64,000 nt of DNA, taken from positions 1-64,000 of the forward strand of contig JAATEV010000050.1 of assembly GCA_015655585.1 (NCBI GenBank), in the 5' to 3' direction. Shown piece by piece: positions 53,672 through 62,290 of this stretch. The notes beneath the pieces are model-generated. The model worked only from the letters and a program-made list of their open reading frames with translations. It ran no database searches and had not been told where the DNA came from. The first letter of the stretch is position 1, and every line of letters starts with the position of its first letter. Made by a program: the position numbers and the translations under genes. Source of the DNA: Terriglobales bacterium (GTDB taxonomy: Bacteria; Acidobacteriota; Terriglobia; Terriglobales; Acidobacteriaceae).

Positions 53672-53871
53672 CCTTGATCGGGCAATAACTGAACCTTGCT
53701 CCCGATGTCAGGCTGAGTAGCTTCTAGGCGACCCCAAGAATTCAACGCCACTTCGAGCGACGTACCGTCTGACCCGCTGAGAGTGACCGCGCCTCTAGAT
53801 TTATCTATCGCGGTCACCGTATGCACTGGGAGCCGCTTGGTGAAGGCTTCCGGATTTGTCTGGATGATCAT
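53668..53871 (-). CDS. Small hypothetical protein
   Basis: A 67-residue protein (MIIQTNPEAFTKRLPVHTVT...) with alternating beta strands and a likely SH3-like or OB-like small barrel (VTAIDKSRGAVTLSG, LEVALNSWGRLEA). The frame could start upstream at 53919, but the first residues there look unnatural. It is convergent with the gene at 53429. No family recognised. Confidence 0.4.
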   Translation of the reverse strand: MIIQTNPEAFTKRLPVHTVTAIDKSRGAVTLSGSDGTSLEVALNSWGRLEATQPDIGSKVQLLPDQG

Positions 53872-53931
53872 GGCGCAAATTATATCGTCCCAAAATCCTC
53901 CCTTTTCGAGACATTTCACAATTTGCGAAAC

Positions 53932-54204
53932 CTAGCGTACTGCTTCATCGGCGACCTCAATAAGTAACGACAAGTCGATTTGTGTTGATCTATGCCGCTC
54001 GATGAGCGCATTGGCGATGCATTCCCATTGGCAAACGGTTTTGGGGGCAGTTCCGGGAAGCGCGTTTGTCGTCACTTCGGAGGGCGGCTTGTTGCCATCC
54101 GATGGGGTGGATATTCCGTGAGGCGCAGTCGCTAAGTCGTAAGAGCGATACGCGAGGACTGAAACCGAGAGCGCCGCCGAAGCTCCTTCATATTCCGCTG
54201 TCAC
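53932..54204 (-). CDS. Small hypothetical protein
   Basis: A 90-residue protein starting MTAEYEGASAALSVSVLAYR, with a proline/threonine-rich middle and a C-terminal helix (CIANALIERHRSTQIDLSLL, then IEVADEAVR). It has no signal peptide or recognised domain. It belongs to the small-gene islet between the TauE and DUF2975 genes. It may not be expressed. Confidence 0.35.
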   Translation of the reverse strand: MTAEYEGASAALSVSVLAYRSYDLATAPHGISTPSDGNKPPSEVTTNALPGTAPKTVCQWECIANALIERHRSTQIDLSLLIEVADEAVR

Positions 54205-54274
54205 TTACCTTGGGCAAAGATTCTTTATAGTGCTGTTATGCAATGTTTAATTACTGATAAACGATAAAAATATA

Positions 54275-54303
54275 TTGACAATAGCGATTGTTTCCGAGAT
54301 ATT
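54275..54303 (+). promoter_or_regulatory. Promoter of the DUF2975-XRE pair
   Basis: TTGACA (54275-54280), 17-base spacer, GATATT (54298-54303), in AT-rich sequence before the DUF2975 gene; CAAGGAG follows as ribosome site. ATTGACAATA and ATTGTT half-sites overlap the -35 region and could be bound by the XRE protein (inference). Confidence 0.55.
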
Positions 54304-54338
54304 GAAGTGCATAAGGCATCTCAAGGAGATAATCACCG

Positions 54339-54881
54339 ATGCGACCTGAAAACGAAGCAAGACTAACCAAGGTCAGGAAAATCAGCGGCTTCCTGCAAGT
54401 TCTGTGCGTGCTTTATATGCTCAGTTGCGTGCTGGCGCTTTGGAACATCGCTCGAGGACCGATCTTCCTGCACGGACCCTACTGGGGCATTGGAACCGCC
54501 TGGTATAGCTACGGCGGAATCGGATTTAAGGTGTACAGCCTTACGGGGCGCGAACGTCTTATCGCAGCGGTTTTCTTCGCCCTGTACTGGGGAATTGCCA
54601 TCCTGTGCGGCCTTCAGCTCTTTCGTCTGCTCGGCTTCTACTCCCGCGGCGAAATCTTCACCAGAAAGTCTGCCGGCCAGATTCGCCTATGGGGTCTTGC
54701 CTGTGTGGCGTGGGGCATCGTCAAGTTGAGTTATTTCTTTCTGCCATTCCTGGTTACCAACTCCCGACACACGCAAGGCATAGAACTCAGCCTGATCATG
54801 AATGGACTCATCATCGTGGCGATCTCGTGGTTTATGGAGATGGCAGCCGAGATGCGGGAAGAAAACGAACTCACGGTCTGA
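54339..54881 (+). CDS. DUF2975 membrane protein
   Basis: A 180-residue protein with four membrane helices (about 17-37, 72-95, 115-137, 148-167) typical of DUF2975, including GLQLFRLLGFYSRGEIFTRKS in pieces between helices 2 and 3. Function unknown; such genes usually sit next to a small XRE regulator, as here, 11 bases upstream. It may be a membrane sensor or the target of that regulator. Confidence 0.8.
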   Translation: MRPENEARLTKVRKISGFLQVLCVLYMLSCVLALWNIARGPIFLHGPYWGIGTAWYSYGGIGFKVYSLTGRERLIAAVFFALYWGIAILCGLQLFRLLGFYSRGEIFTRKSAGQIRLWGLACVAWGIVKLSYFFLPFLVTNSRHTQGIELSLIMNGLIIVAISWFMEMAAEMREENELTV

Positions 54882-54892
54882 CGGAGAATCCA

Positions 54893-55144
54893 ATGCCAAT
54901 TGTCGTAAACGTGGACGTCATGCTCGCACGACGAAAAATGCGCTTGAATACGCTGGCAGACCTGGTCGGAATTACGGCGCAAAATCTTTCAGTACTGAAG
55001 ACAGGCCGCGCCAAGGCCATTCGCTTCAGCACGCTAGAACGCTTGTGCGAGGTGCTCGAGTGCGAACCGGGCGATTTGCTGGGGTATGAGCAAGGACCTG
55101 CTGCGAATTTGGCAAAAGACGACACTGAGTCGTCTCTCGCGTGA
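54893..55144 (+). CDS. Small XRE-family transcriptional regulator
   Basis: An 83-residue HTH_3/HTH_26-type protein of the YozG group: MPIVVNVDVMLARRKMRLNT then LADLVGITAQNLSVLKTGRA (HTH about 21-40) and TLERLCEVLECEPGDLLGY. ATG 54893 follows ACGGAG. It is the second gene of the DUF2975 operon and probably controls it. Confidence 0.88.
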   Translation: MPIVVNVDVMLARRKMRLNTLADLVGITAQNLSVLKTGRAKAIRFSTLERLCEVLECEPGDLLGYEQGPAANLAKDDTESSLA

Positions 55145-55210
55145 TCGCTCCAGGCTGGCTGGGACGATAGTTGTGGCGGAGATGATGGGTATTTGTGCGG
55201 TGGTGGGTGG

Positions 55211-56293
55211 TTATTGGGAGGGGACGGAGGGGGTGGTGTTTTTGGTGTCCCTGGTTTCCCTGGTGTCCAGGGTGGGTTTTGTGGTGGTGGGTTTTTCGGG
55301 GCCTGCCAGTTCCTGGAGAGGGGCTGCGGTGTGGTTTACCCAGGCTTCGGCGGTGACTACGGTGGCTCCTTTGCCTATGGGCCAGCGACCGTGGCCTAAG
55401 TAGGCTATGGCGCAGCCTATGGGGACCTCGGGCTGGAGGATGGAGAGGCTCAGGAGGTAGCGGGGGGATTTGACGCCAATCTCGCTTACGCCTCTTACCC
55501 GGTGGCTGCGGACGAGGGTGCCGGGGATCTGGGGGACTTCCCAGATGGTGAGGTGGGCCTCGGGGTGGGCCTCGCCGTATCTGGCTACGGAGCGGGCTAC
55601 CTGTTTGGGAGTCATAAGGCCGAAGTCGGCTAGTTTGTCGTGCCTGACGAGGCCGGGGTAGAGGAGGTTGACCATGTTGGCTACGAAGCCGGCGCAGTTG
55701 GCGGTGCGGAGCTTGTAGGCGCGGACGTTGGGGCGGTCGTTGAGGTATTCGATGAGGCGCTGGTCCTGCTCGGGGGTGGTGTCGATGCGGTAGCCCCAGA
55801 CCCTGCGGTCGTAGGCTACGCCGATGGTCTCGACCCACTCGTCTTTGGGGGCGGGGGAGCCGTTGGGCCCGTCGGGGATGATGTCGCGGAGGAAGCGGAG
55901 GCGGTACTGCTCGCGGATCTCGGCCTCGCGCTGGGCGGTCATGAACTGGGGGACGTCTTCGGGGCGGTCTACGCCGTAGAGGAAGGGGAGGACGGGGATG
56001 GCGAGCCAGTCGATGTTGGCTACTCGGTGGTAGCGGGCGAGGACGATGCCGGTTTCGCCGGGGCGGCAGAGGCGGAGGTGGGTTACGGAGTCGGCGCAGA
56101 CGTGATCGAGATAGAGGCCAGCGTGTCCGACGGGCATCATGACGCCGAAGGAGCCGAAGGGCTCGCCGATGAGGACCGTGACCGAGGCGTGGGCCTGTGG
56201 GGGAACAAGTCCAAGCAGAAGGGCCAACAGGGCGATTGCAGACGCGACGCGGCCTAGTCCATATGACACCGATTGGTTCTTGAAACGATGCAC
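55211..56293 (-). CDS. Secreted hypothetical protein with possible NlpC/P60-like (YiiX) fold
   Basis: A 360-residue exported protein with a GTG start and GGAGGCGG ribosome site. Signal peptide about 12-37 (ALLALLLGLVPPQAHAS). VGHAGLYLDHVC (about 55-66), then NCAGFVANMVNLLYPG (about 200-215), give a His-before-Cys order as in circularly permuted papain-like hydrolases (YiiX, LRAT). This is an inference from the motifs. The C-terminal 30 residues are a Thr/Pro-rich disordered tail. Substrate unknown. Confidence 0.6.
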   Translation of the reverse strand: MHRFKNQSVSYGLGRVASAIALLALLLGLVPPQAHASVTVLIGEPFGSFGVMMPVGHAGLYLDHVCADSVTHLRLCRPGETGIVLARYHRVANIDWLAIPVLPFLYGVDRPEDVPQFMTAQREAEIREQYRLRFLRDIIPDGPNGSPAPKDEWVETIGVAYDRRVWGYRIDTTPEQDQRLIEYLNDRPNVRAYKLRTANCAGFVANMVNLLYPGLVRHDKLADFGLMTPKQVARSVARYGEAHPEAHLTIWEVPQIPGTLVRSHRVRGVSEIGVKSPRYLLSLSILQPEVPIGCAIAYLGHGRWPIGKGATVVTAEAWVNHTAAPLQELAGPEKPTTTKPTLDTRETRDTKNTTPSVPSQ

Positions 56294-56434
56294 GCCAGAA
56301 TCCGCCTCCAGTAATTCAACATTTGATGCAATTCAGCTTGTAATTCGTTTGTTTGAACTCCTTTTTTACATAGAAGTTGCGGGGCGAACAACTCCGTTTA
56401 ATGAGGTATGCGTAGAGCACGGCGGATTTTTATT

Positions 56435-56474
56435 TTGACTGTTCTTTTTTGAAACTTATCTCGGTCTCGAGATA
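56435..56474 (+). promoter_or_regulatory. Promoter and MarR operator before the MarR gene
   Basis: A perfect inverted repeat TATCTCG-GTCT-CGAGATA (56457-56474) lies 35 bases before the MarR ATG and overlaps the expected -10 region of a promoter starting TTGACT (56435-56440). MarR proteins bind such 16-20-base palindromes, so autorepression is likely. Confidence 0.7.
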
Positions 56475-56508
56475 TCCTATGTCGTAGAAGTTTAGAGAGG
56501 AGCAGGGG

Positions 56509-56985
56509 ATGGCGACGGACCGGATTCCGGCGGCTCGGCTGTGGCTGGTGATGGCCAAGGCGTATGGGTCGATTGTCTCGTTCATCGAGGGCTCGTTCTC
56601 GTCGCAGGGGATAGGTCTGAGCGACTTTATGGTGCTGGAGGTTCTGCTGCATAAGGGGCCACTGACGATCTCGGTGATAGGGGAGAAGGTGCTGCTGGCG
56701 AGTGCGTCGATGACCTCGGCGATTGACCGGCTGGAGAAGCAGAAGCTGGTGAGGCGGAGGAGCTGCAACTCGGACCGGAGGATTCGGCTGGTGGAGCTGA
56801 CGGAGAAGGGGCGCGAGATGATTACGGAGATCTATGCGCGGCATGAGAAGGACCTGGAGGGGATTGCCGGGGGAATGTGCGAGGGCGAGCGCAAGGCTCT
56901 GTATGAGGGGTTGAAGAAGATGGGGAAGGCGGCGGAGGTGGCTGTGCCTTCGCAGTGTCCTAGTTTGAAGGGGAAGGTGCAGTGA
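56509..56985 (+). CDS. MarR-family transcriptional regulator
   Basis: A 158-residue winged-helix dimer. The HTH lies around residues 45-75 (LTISVIGEKVLLASASMTSAIDRLE), the wing at NSDRRIRLVELT, and dimer helices flank it. The CNSD segment has one cysteine near the wing and a second in the C-terminal helix (GGMCEG), so redox sensing is possible but unproven. GAGAGGAG precedes the ATG. The yceI gene downstream is a plausible target. Confidence 0.9.
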   Translation: MATDRIPAARLWLVMAKAYGSIVSFIEGSFSSQGIGLSDFMVLEVLLHKGPLTISVIGEKVLLASASMTSAIDRLEKQKLVRRRSCNSDRRIRLVELTEKGREMITEIYARHEKDLEGIAGGMCEGERKALYEGLKKMGKAAEVAVPSQCPSLKGKVQ

Positions 56986-57062
56986 AAGGGATGGTGTGTG
57001 TTGCGACGCGGGTTTTTCACGGCGCGACTCACGAGATGACAATGTTTTGGGTTGAGTGGAGT

Positions 57063-57270
57063 AGAAACAAAGGCAACAGCAACGACAAAGGCTAAATGCT
57101 GGGGTTTCTCCGCTTCGCCACAGACGATGAGACCGTTTGTGACTTCGGTCGAGATGACGTGAGTTTTGGGAGAGGGAAGGGTAAGCGGTTCGCGCTCTGC
57201 GCGAATGCCCACCTTAGTCGCGATAAAGCTGCGACGAAGATGGGGCACCCAGCCTGGGTTTGCCTGCGAG
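57063..57270. repeat. Composite repeat: CAA tract, element A copy 2 and element B copy 2
   Basis: In the 382-base gap before yceI, a CAA-rich tract (57066-57090) is followed by element A in reverse (57103-57159: GGTTTCTCCG ... GAGATGACG, stem CACAGACG/CGTTTGTG) and element B in reverse (57183-57270, with GGTTCGCGC...GCGCGAATGCCCACC). Both families thus occur together here but separately at 1 kb and 3.4 kb. No gene is seen. Confidence 0.65.
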
Positions 57271-57367
57271 TTTGCGAAATGTCATGGTGGCTGACTGGAT
57301 GAAGGAACGGCCACTGCAACCAGAACGAATTTACTTCAACATTTATGTAATGCAAGGAGATACGAAT

Positions 57368-57946
57368 ATGAACCGTCGCATGTTTGCCGCCACACTGTCT
57401 GCCCTGCTCCTCTCTGGAGTCAGCGCATTTGCCCAGAGCTCGACCTGGACGATCGATACGAACCACACGCAGGTGAACTTCCAGGTTCGCCACATGGGCG
57501 TGAGCACGGTGCGCGGTTCGTTGAGCGGCGTTACGGGTACGGTGGTGTGGGACCCGAGCGATCCTACGAAGTCGAGCGTGCAGGCTACGATTCCGGCTTC
57601 TACGGTTTCGACGAACAACACGCAGCGCGATACGCACCTGAAGTCTCCGGACTTCTTCGATGTGGCGAAGAACCCTACGCTGACGTTCAAGTCGACGAAG
57701 GTGACGGGAACTGCCGGTGATCTGAAGATTGTTGGCGACCTGACGCTGGCGGGCGTGACGAAGAGCGTAACGCTGAATGTAGACGGCCCGACGGCTCCGA
57801 TTCAGGGGCAGGGCGGTAAGACGGTGACGGGCTTCTCGGCTACGGGTACGCTGAAGCGCAGCGACTTCAACTTCGGCTCTAAGTTCCCCTCGGCGGTGCT
57901 GGGCGACGATGTGAAGTTCACGATCGACGTTGAGGCCAATAAGTAA
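57368..57946 (+). CDS. YceI-family periplasmic lipid-binding protein
   Basis: A 192-residue exported protein (signal peptide about 1-23, ending AFAQ). The lipocalin-like YceI barrel is clear: STWTIDTNHTQVNFQVRHM in pieces, STVRGSLSGVTGTV, DTHLKSPDFFDVAKNPTLTF and ALKRSDF-like TLKRSDFNFGSKFP. It binds isoprenoid-type lipids in homologues. CAAGGAG lies 12 bases before the ATG at 57368. Confidence 0.9.
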   Translation: MNRRMFAATLSALLLSGVSAFAQSSTWTIDTNHTQVNFQVRHMGVSTVRGSLSGVTGTVVWDPSDPTKSSVQATIPASTVSTNNTQRDTHLKSPDFFDVAKNPTLTFKSTKVTGTAGDLKIVGDLTLAGVTKSVTLNVDGPTAPIQGQGGKTVTGFSATGTLKRSDFNFGSKFPSAVLGDDVKFTIDVEANK

Positions 57947-58058
57947 GATCGGCTGAAAGATAAAGACTGGCGACCGCGGATTTTGCGGATAAAACGGATT
58001 AAAAGCTGAGGCTTTGATTCGTTTTTATCTGTGGGATTCGCGGTTGTTTTGTTGGAGG

Positions 58059-58967
58059 TTATTCGCTGTAGCTTCTTTGGATGCGATCTTTATTTTCGCG
58101 GACGAGGCGGAGGAAGCCCTGCTGGATGGGGTTCTCGTTCTGGGGGTTCCAGGCTACGGCGAGGCCGACGTGGGTGTTCTGCGGGACGAGGCGAGAGAAG
58201 ACGATGCCGGGAGTGCGGAGGTAGCGGACGCCGGAGGGGACGAGGGCCACGCCTTCTCCAGCTTCGACGAGGGTGAGGACTCCGGCCCAGGTGGTGGAGG
58301 TGTTGCCGATGTGGGGGGAGAAGCCGGCGGTGGAGCAGAGGGCGAGGATGCTGTCGAAGAGCGCGGGGGTGATGTGGCGCTCGCACATGACGAAGGATTC
58401 GGCGGCGAGGTCGCTGATGGAGATGCGCTTGCCAGCGAGGCGGTGGTCGCGGGGAAGGACGACGACGACGGGGTCGCGGAGGATAAGCTCGGAGCGTAGG
58501 ATGCGGTCGAAGGGCGGTTCGAGAGGGCGGGTGAAGGCGACGTCGATCTTGCCGGAGGTGAGGCCGTCCATCTGGGCGTGGGTGTGGCCTTCGTGGAGGG
58601 TGAGGCGGATTTCGGGATAGAGGCGCCGGTAGTCACGGACGAGGCGGGAGAAGAAGCTGCCCGCTCCCCAGAGAAAGAAGCCGATGGCGAGAGTGCCGAT
58701 CTGTCCGTGGAGCGAGCGTTGGGCGATGTCTACGGCGCGGTCGGCGGCGAGGAGGGTCTTGCGGGCTTCGGCGAGGAAGAGTTTGCCCTGCGGTGTGAGG
58801 CGGGTGCGGCCGGAGGTGCGGTCGAGGAGGGCGCCGCCGATCTCGCGCTCGAGGTCGGCTAGCTGCTCGCTGATGGCGGACTGGGAGACGTGGAGCTTGC
58901 GTCCGGCGGCGGAGAAGGTGCCGTAGTCGGCTACGGCGCAGAAGTAGCGAAGATGACGCAGTTCCAT
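58059..58967 (-). CDS. LysR-family transcriptional regulator
   Basis: A 302-residue regulator with HTH MELRHLRYFCAVADYGTFSAAGRKLHVSQSAISEQ in pieces (residues 1-60) and a LysR substrate-binding domain (about 90-300; GTLAIGFFLWGAG). It is divergent from the RND operon and probably controls it; ligand unknown. A perfect palindrome lies 25 bases upstream of its ATG. Confidence 0.93.
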   Translation of the reverse strand: MELRHLRYFCAVADYGTFSAAGRKLHVSQSAISEQLADLEREIGGALLDRTSGRTRLTPQGKLFLAEARKTLLAADRAVDIAQRSLHGQIGTLAIGFFLWGAGSFFSRLVRDYRRLYPEIRLTLHEGHTHAQMDGLTSGKIDVAFTRPLEPPFDRILRSELILRDPVVVVLPRDHRLAGKRISISDLAAESFVMCERHITPALFDSILALCSTAGFSPHIGNTSTTWAGVLTLVEAGEGVALVPSGVRYLRTPGIVFSRLVPQNTHVGLAVAWNPQNENPIQQGFLRLVRENKDRIQRSYSE

Positions 58968-58991
58968 AGCTTGTGAACCCCTGGGAACAGG

Positions 58992-59010
58992 TTATCGGTT
59001 TTTCCGATAA
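58992..59010. promoter_or_regulatory. LysR operator between the regulator and the RND operon
   Basis: TTATCGG (58992-58998) and CCGATAA (59004-59010) form a perfect inverted repeat around TTTTT. It contains the T-N11-A type half-site pattern of LysR regulators and lies between the divergent genes. Confidence 0.7.
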
Positions 59011-59104
59011 GGCGGTTCGGAAATAACTGCGAAACTTACAGATAACAAGGCGTGTCTTACTCTATAGATATGCGCTCCAGCCGGGCGCACGAGGCCTTTA
59101 GCGC

Positions 59105-62100
59105 ATGTGGATCGTAAAAATTGCTCTCAGCAGACCGTATACCTTCGTCGTGCTGGCGATTTTGATTCTGATTGCGGCTCCGGTGGAGATCATGCGGACG
59201 CCGACGGACATCTTTCCGAACATCGATATTCCGGTGATCTCGGTTGCGTGGCAGTACACGGGGATGAACCCGGAGGAGCTGGAAGGGCGTCTGACGACTC
59301 CGTATGAGAAGACGCTGACGACGCTGGTAGACAACATCGAGCATATGGAGTCGACGACGGTGACCGGGCAGGTGGTCATCAAGGTCTACTTGCAGGAGGG
59401 CGCGAGCCTGGATCGGGCGAACTCGCAGGTGTCGGCGGCGTCGGAGTTCGAGCTGCGGCAACTGCCTCCGGGAACGCTGCCTCCGCAGATTATCGACTTC
59501 AGCGCGTCTACGGTGCCGATTCTACAGTTGGGACTTTCGGGGCGAGGGTTGAGCGAGGCGCAACTGAATGACCTGGGGCTGAACTTTATTCGGCCGCAAC
59601 TGGTTACTATTCAGGGCGCGGTGGTGCCGAATGTGTATGGCGGCAAGCAGCGCTCGATCATGATTAACATCGATCCGAAGGCGTTGCAGGCGAAGGGGCT
59701 GGCTCCGAACGATGTGTTGAACGCGCTGGCCGCGCAGAATGTGGTGGAGCCGGGCGGCACGGCGAAGATTGGGCAGAATGAGTACGACATTCACATCAAC
59801 TCGGCGCCGATTACGTTGCAGGGGATTGCGAATCTGCCGCTGCGGCAGGTGAACGGCACGACGATCTACATGCATGACGTGGCCTCGGTGGCCGACGGGA
59901 ACACTCCGCAGACGAACATTGTGCGGCAGGACGGGCGGCGCGGCGTGCTGTTGACGGTGCTGAAGTCGGGCAATGCTTCGACGCTGAATGTGGTGAGCGG
60001 CATACGGGCTCTGCTGCCGCGTGTGAAGCTGACGGTGCCTCCGGAGCTGGTGATGACTCCGATTGGCGACCAGTCTATCTTTGTGCGGGCGTCGATTACG
60101 GGCGTGGTGCGCGAGGCGTTGATTGCGGCGGTGCTAACGGGGTTGATGATTCTGCTGTTCCTGGGAAGCTGGCGCAGCACGATCATTATTGCGGTTTCGA
60201 TTCCGCTGTCGATTCTGACCTCGATCATTGTGCTGGGGATGCTGGGGCAGACGATCAACATTATGACGCTGGGCGGGCTGGCGCTGGCGGTCGGCATCCT
60301 GGTGGACGACGCGACGGTTGAGATTGAGAACATCAACCGCAATCTGGAAGAAGGCAAGGAGATGCGGCAGGCGATTCTGGACGGCGCGGAGCAGATTGCG
60401 GTTCCGGCGCTGGTCTCGACGCTGTGCATCTGCATTGTGTTTCTGCCGATGTTCTTTTTGTCGGGCGTGTCGCGATACCTGTTCGTGCCGCTGGCGGAGG
60501 CGGTAGTCTTCGCGATGCTGGCCTCATACATTCTTTCGCGAACGATTGTGCCGACGATGGCTCTGTACCTGCTGAAGGTGCATGATGCCCATGGAGCGGT
60601 TTCGCAGAACATCTTTGCGCGGTTCCAGCGCGGGTTCGAGCGCATCTTCGAGAGAGTTCGGAGCGGATACGAAGACCTGCTGGAGCGGCTGGTGATGATG
60701 CGGATGGTGTTCATCCCGGTGTTCCTGCTGATTGGAACCTGCTCGTTCCTGCTGATTCCTTTCCTTGGCCAAAACTTCTTCCCGAGCAGCGATACGGGCT
60801 CGTTCATTCTGCATGTGCGGGCGAAGAGCGGCACGCGTATTGAAGAGACAGCGAGGCTGTGCGACCTGATTGAGCAGAGCATACGCAAGACGGTTCCGGC
60901 GCAAGAGATGGACAACATTCTGGACAACATCGGGCTTCCGTACAGTACGCTGAATTTGCAGCACGCTACCTCCGGCCTGATTGGCGCGGGTGATGCGGAC
61001 ATTCTGGTTTCGCTGAAGGAAGACCATCACCCGACGGCGGAGTACATGGCGACGCTGCGGACGAAGCTGGCGCGTGAGTTTCCGGGTGTGATTCTGTACT
61101 TTCTGCCTTCGGACATCGTGACGCAGATTCTGAACTTCGGACTTCCGGCTCCCATCGATGTGCAGTTCGAGGGATCGGACATTGCGTCGAACCGCAAGGT
61201 TGCGAACAAGGTGCTGGAGGAACTGCGGCACGTGCCGGGGCTGGTGGACCTGCGGATTCAGCAGCCGGATGATTATCCGGTGATGACGGTGAATGTGGAC
61301 CGCACGAAGGCGTCGCAGGGCGGCTACTCGGTGCGCGATGTGGGGGGCAGCATGTTGAACATTCTGAGCGGAAGCACGCAGTTGAATCCGCAGTTCTTCC
61401 TGAACTACAAGAATGGCGTGAACTACAACATGGTGGTGCAGAGCCCGCAGTACAACATTCAGTCGCTGAACGATCTGCAGAACATTCCGATGTCGTCGGC
61501 GACAGCGAAGCAGCCGGAGATTCTGGCGGACGTGGCGGAGATTACGCGGAGCACGGAGATGCCGGTGATTACGCACTACAACATCCGGCGCGTGGTCGAT
61601 ATTTACGGGAATGTGCAGGGCACGGACCTGGGCAAGGTGAATAAAGCGATCCAGAAGATTGTTGCGGCGAACGAGAAGTCACTGCCGCGCGGAAGCTTTG
61701 TGAGAGTGCGGGGACAGATTGAGACGATGCAGACCTCTTACCTGGGACTGCTGGGCGGACTGGTGTTCTCGATCATGCTGGTTTACCTGCTGATCGTGGT
61801 GAACTTCCAGTCGTGGCTCGATCCGTTCATCATCATTACCGCGCTGCCTGCGGCGTTGGCGGGGATTGTGCTGTTCCTGTTTGCTACGCATACGACGTTG
61901 AGCGTTCCGGCGCTGATGGGCGCGATTATGTGTATGGGCGTGGCGACGGCGAACAGTATTCTGGTGGTGTCGTTTGCGAAAGAGCGGCTGACTCACCATG
62001 GCGATGCGGCGCTGGCCGCGGTGGAGGCAGGAGCAACGCGCTTTCGGCCGGTAGCGATGACGGCGCTGGCGATGATTATCGGCATGGTGCCGATGGCACT

Positions 62101-62281
62101 GGGAGCGGGCGACGGCGGCGAGCAGAACGCTCCGCTGGGCCGCGCGGTGATTGGCGGACTGATGTTTGCGACGGTTGCGACTTTGATCTTTGTGCCCGCA
62201 GTCTTCAGTCTGCTGCATGGGTACAAGAAGCAGAATGCTTCGCTCCCGGCATCGGAGCAGCATACGACGGCAGGAGCGTAA
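59105..62281 (+). CDS. RND efflux transporter permease
   Basis: A 1058-residue inner membrane proton antiporter (AcrB/MdtB type). N-terminal helix about 9-30, large periplasmic loops, and the proton relay VDDATVEIEN (D401-D402) in helix 4, plus a second set of helices near 530-560 and 870-1040. The permease is the first gene of the operon; in most RND operons the adaptor comes first. The substrate cannot be told. The ATG lies about 40 bases after a possible -10 (TATAGAT). Confidence 0.95.
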   Translation: MWIVKIALSRPYTFVVLAILILIAAPVEIMRTPTDIFPNIDIPVISVAWQYTGMNPEELEGRLTTPYEKTLTTLVDNIEHMESTTVTGQVVIKVYLQEGASLDRANSQVSAASEFELRQLPPGTLPPQIIDFSASTVPILQLGLSGRGLSEAQLNDLGLNFIRPQLVTIQGAVVPNVYGGKQRSIMINIDPKALQAKGLAPNDVLNALAAQNVVEPGGTAKIGQNEYDIHINSAPITLQGIANLPLRQVNGTTIYMHDVASVADGNTPQTNIVRQDGRRGVLLTVLKSGNASTLNVVSGIRALLPRVKLTVPPELVMTPIGDQSIFVRASITGVVREALIAAVLTGLMILLFLGSWRSTIIIAVSIPLSILTSIIVLGMLGQTINIMTLGGLALAVGILVDDATVEIENINRNLEEGKEMRQAILDGAEQIAVPALVSTLCICIVFLPMFFLSGVSRYLFVPLAEAVVFAMLASYILSRTIVPTMALYLLKVHDAHGAVSQNIFARFQRGFERIFERVRSGYEDLLERLVMMRMVFIPVFLLIGTCSFLLIPFLGQNFFPSSDTGSFILHVRAKSGTRIEETARLCDLIEQSIRKTVPAQEMDNILDNIGLPYSTLNLQHATSGLIGAGDADILVSLKEDHHPTAEYMATLRTKLAREFPGVILYFLPSDIVTQILNFGLPAPIDVQFEGSDIASNRKVANKVLEELRHVPGLVDLRIQQPDDYPVMTVNVDRTKASQGGYSVRDVGGSMLNILSGSTQLNPQFFLNYKNGVNYNMVVQSPQYNIQSLNDLQNIPMSSATAKQPEILADVAEITRSTEMPVITHYNIRRVVDIYGNVQGTDLGKVNKAIQKIVAANEKSLPRGSFVRVRGQIETMQTSYLGLLGGLVFSIMLVYLLIVVNFQSWLDPFIIITALPAALAGIVLFLFATHTTLSVPALMGAIMCMGVATANSILVVSFAKERLTHHGDAALAAVEAGATRFRPVAMTALAMIIGMVPMALGAGDGGEQNAPLGRAVIGGLMFATVATLIFVPAVFSLLHGYKKQNASLPASEQHTTAGA

Positions 62282-62290
62282 TTAAAATCT

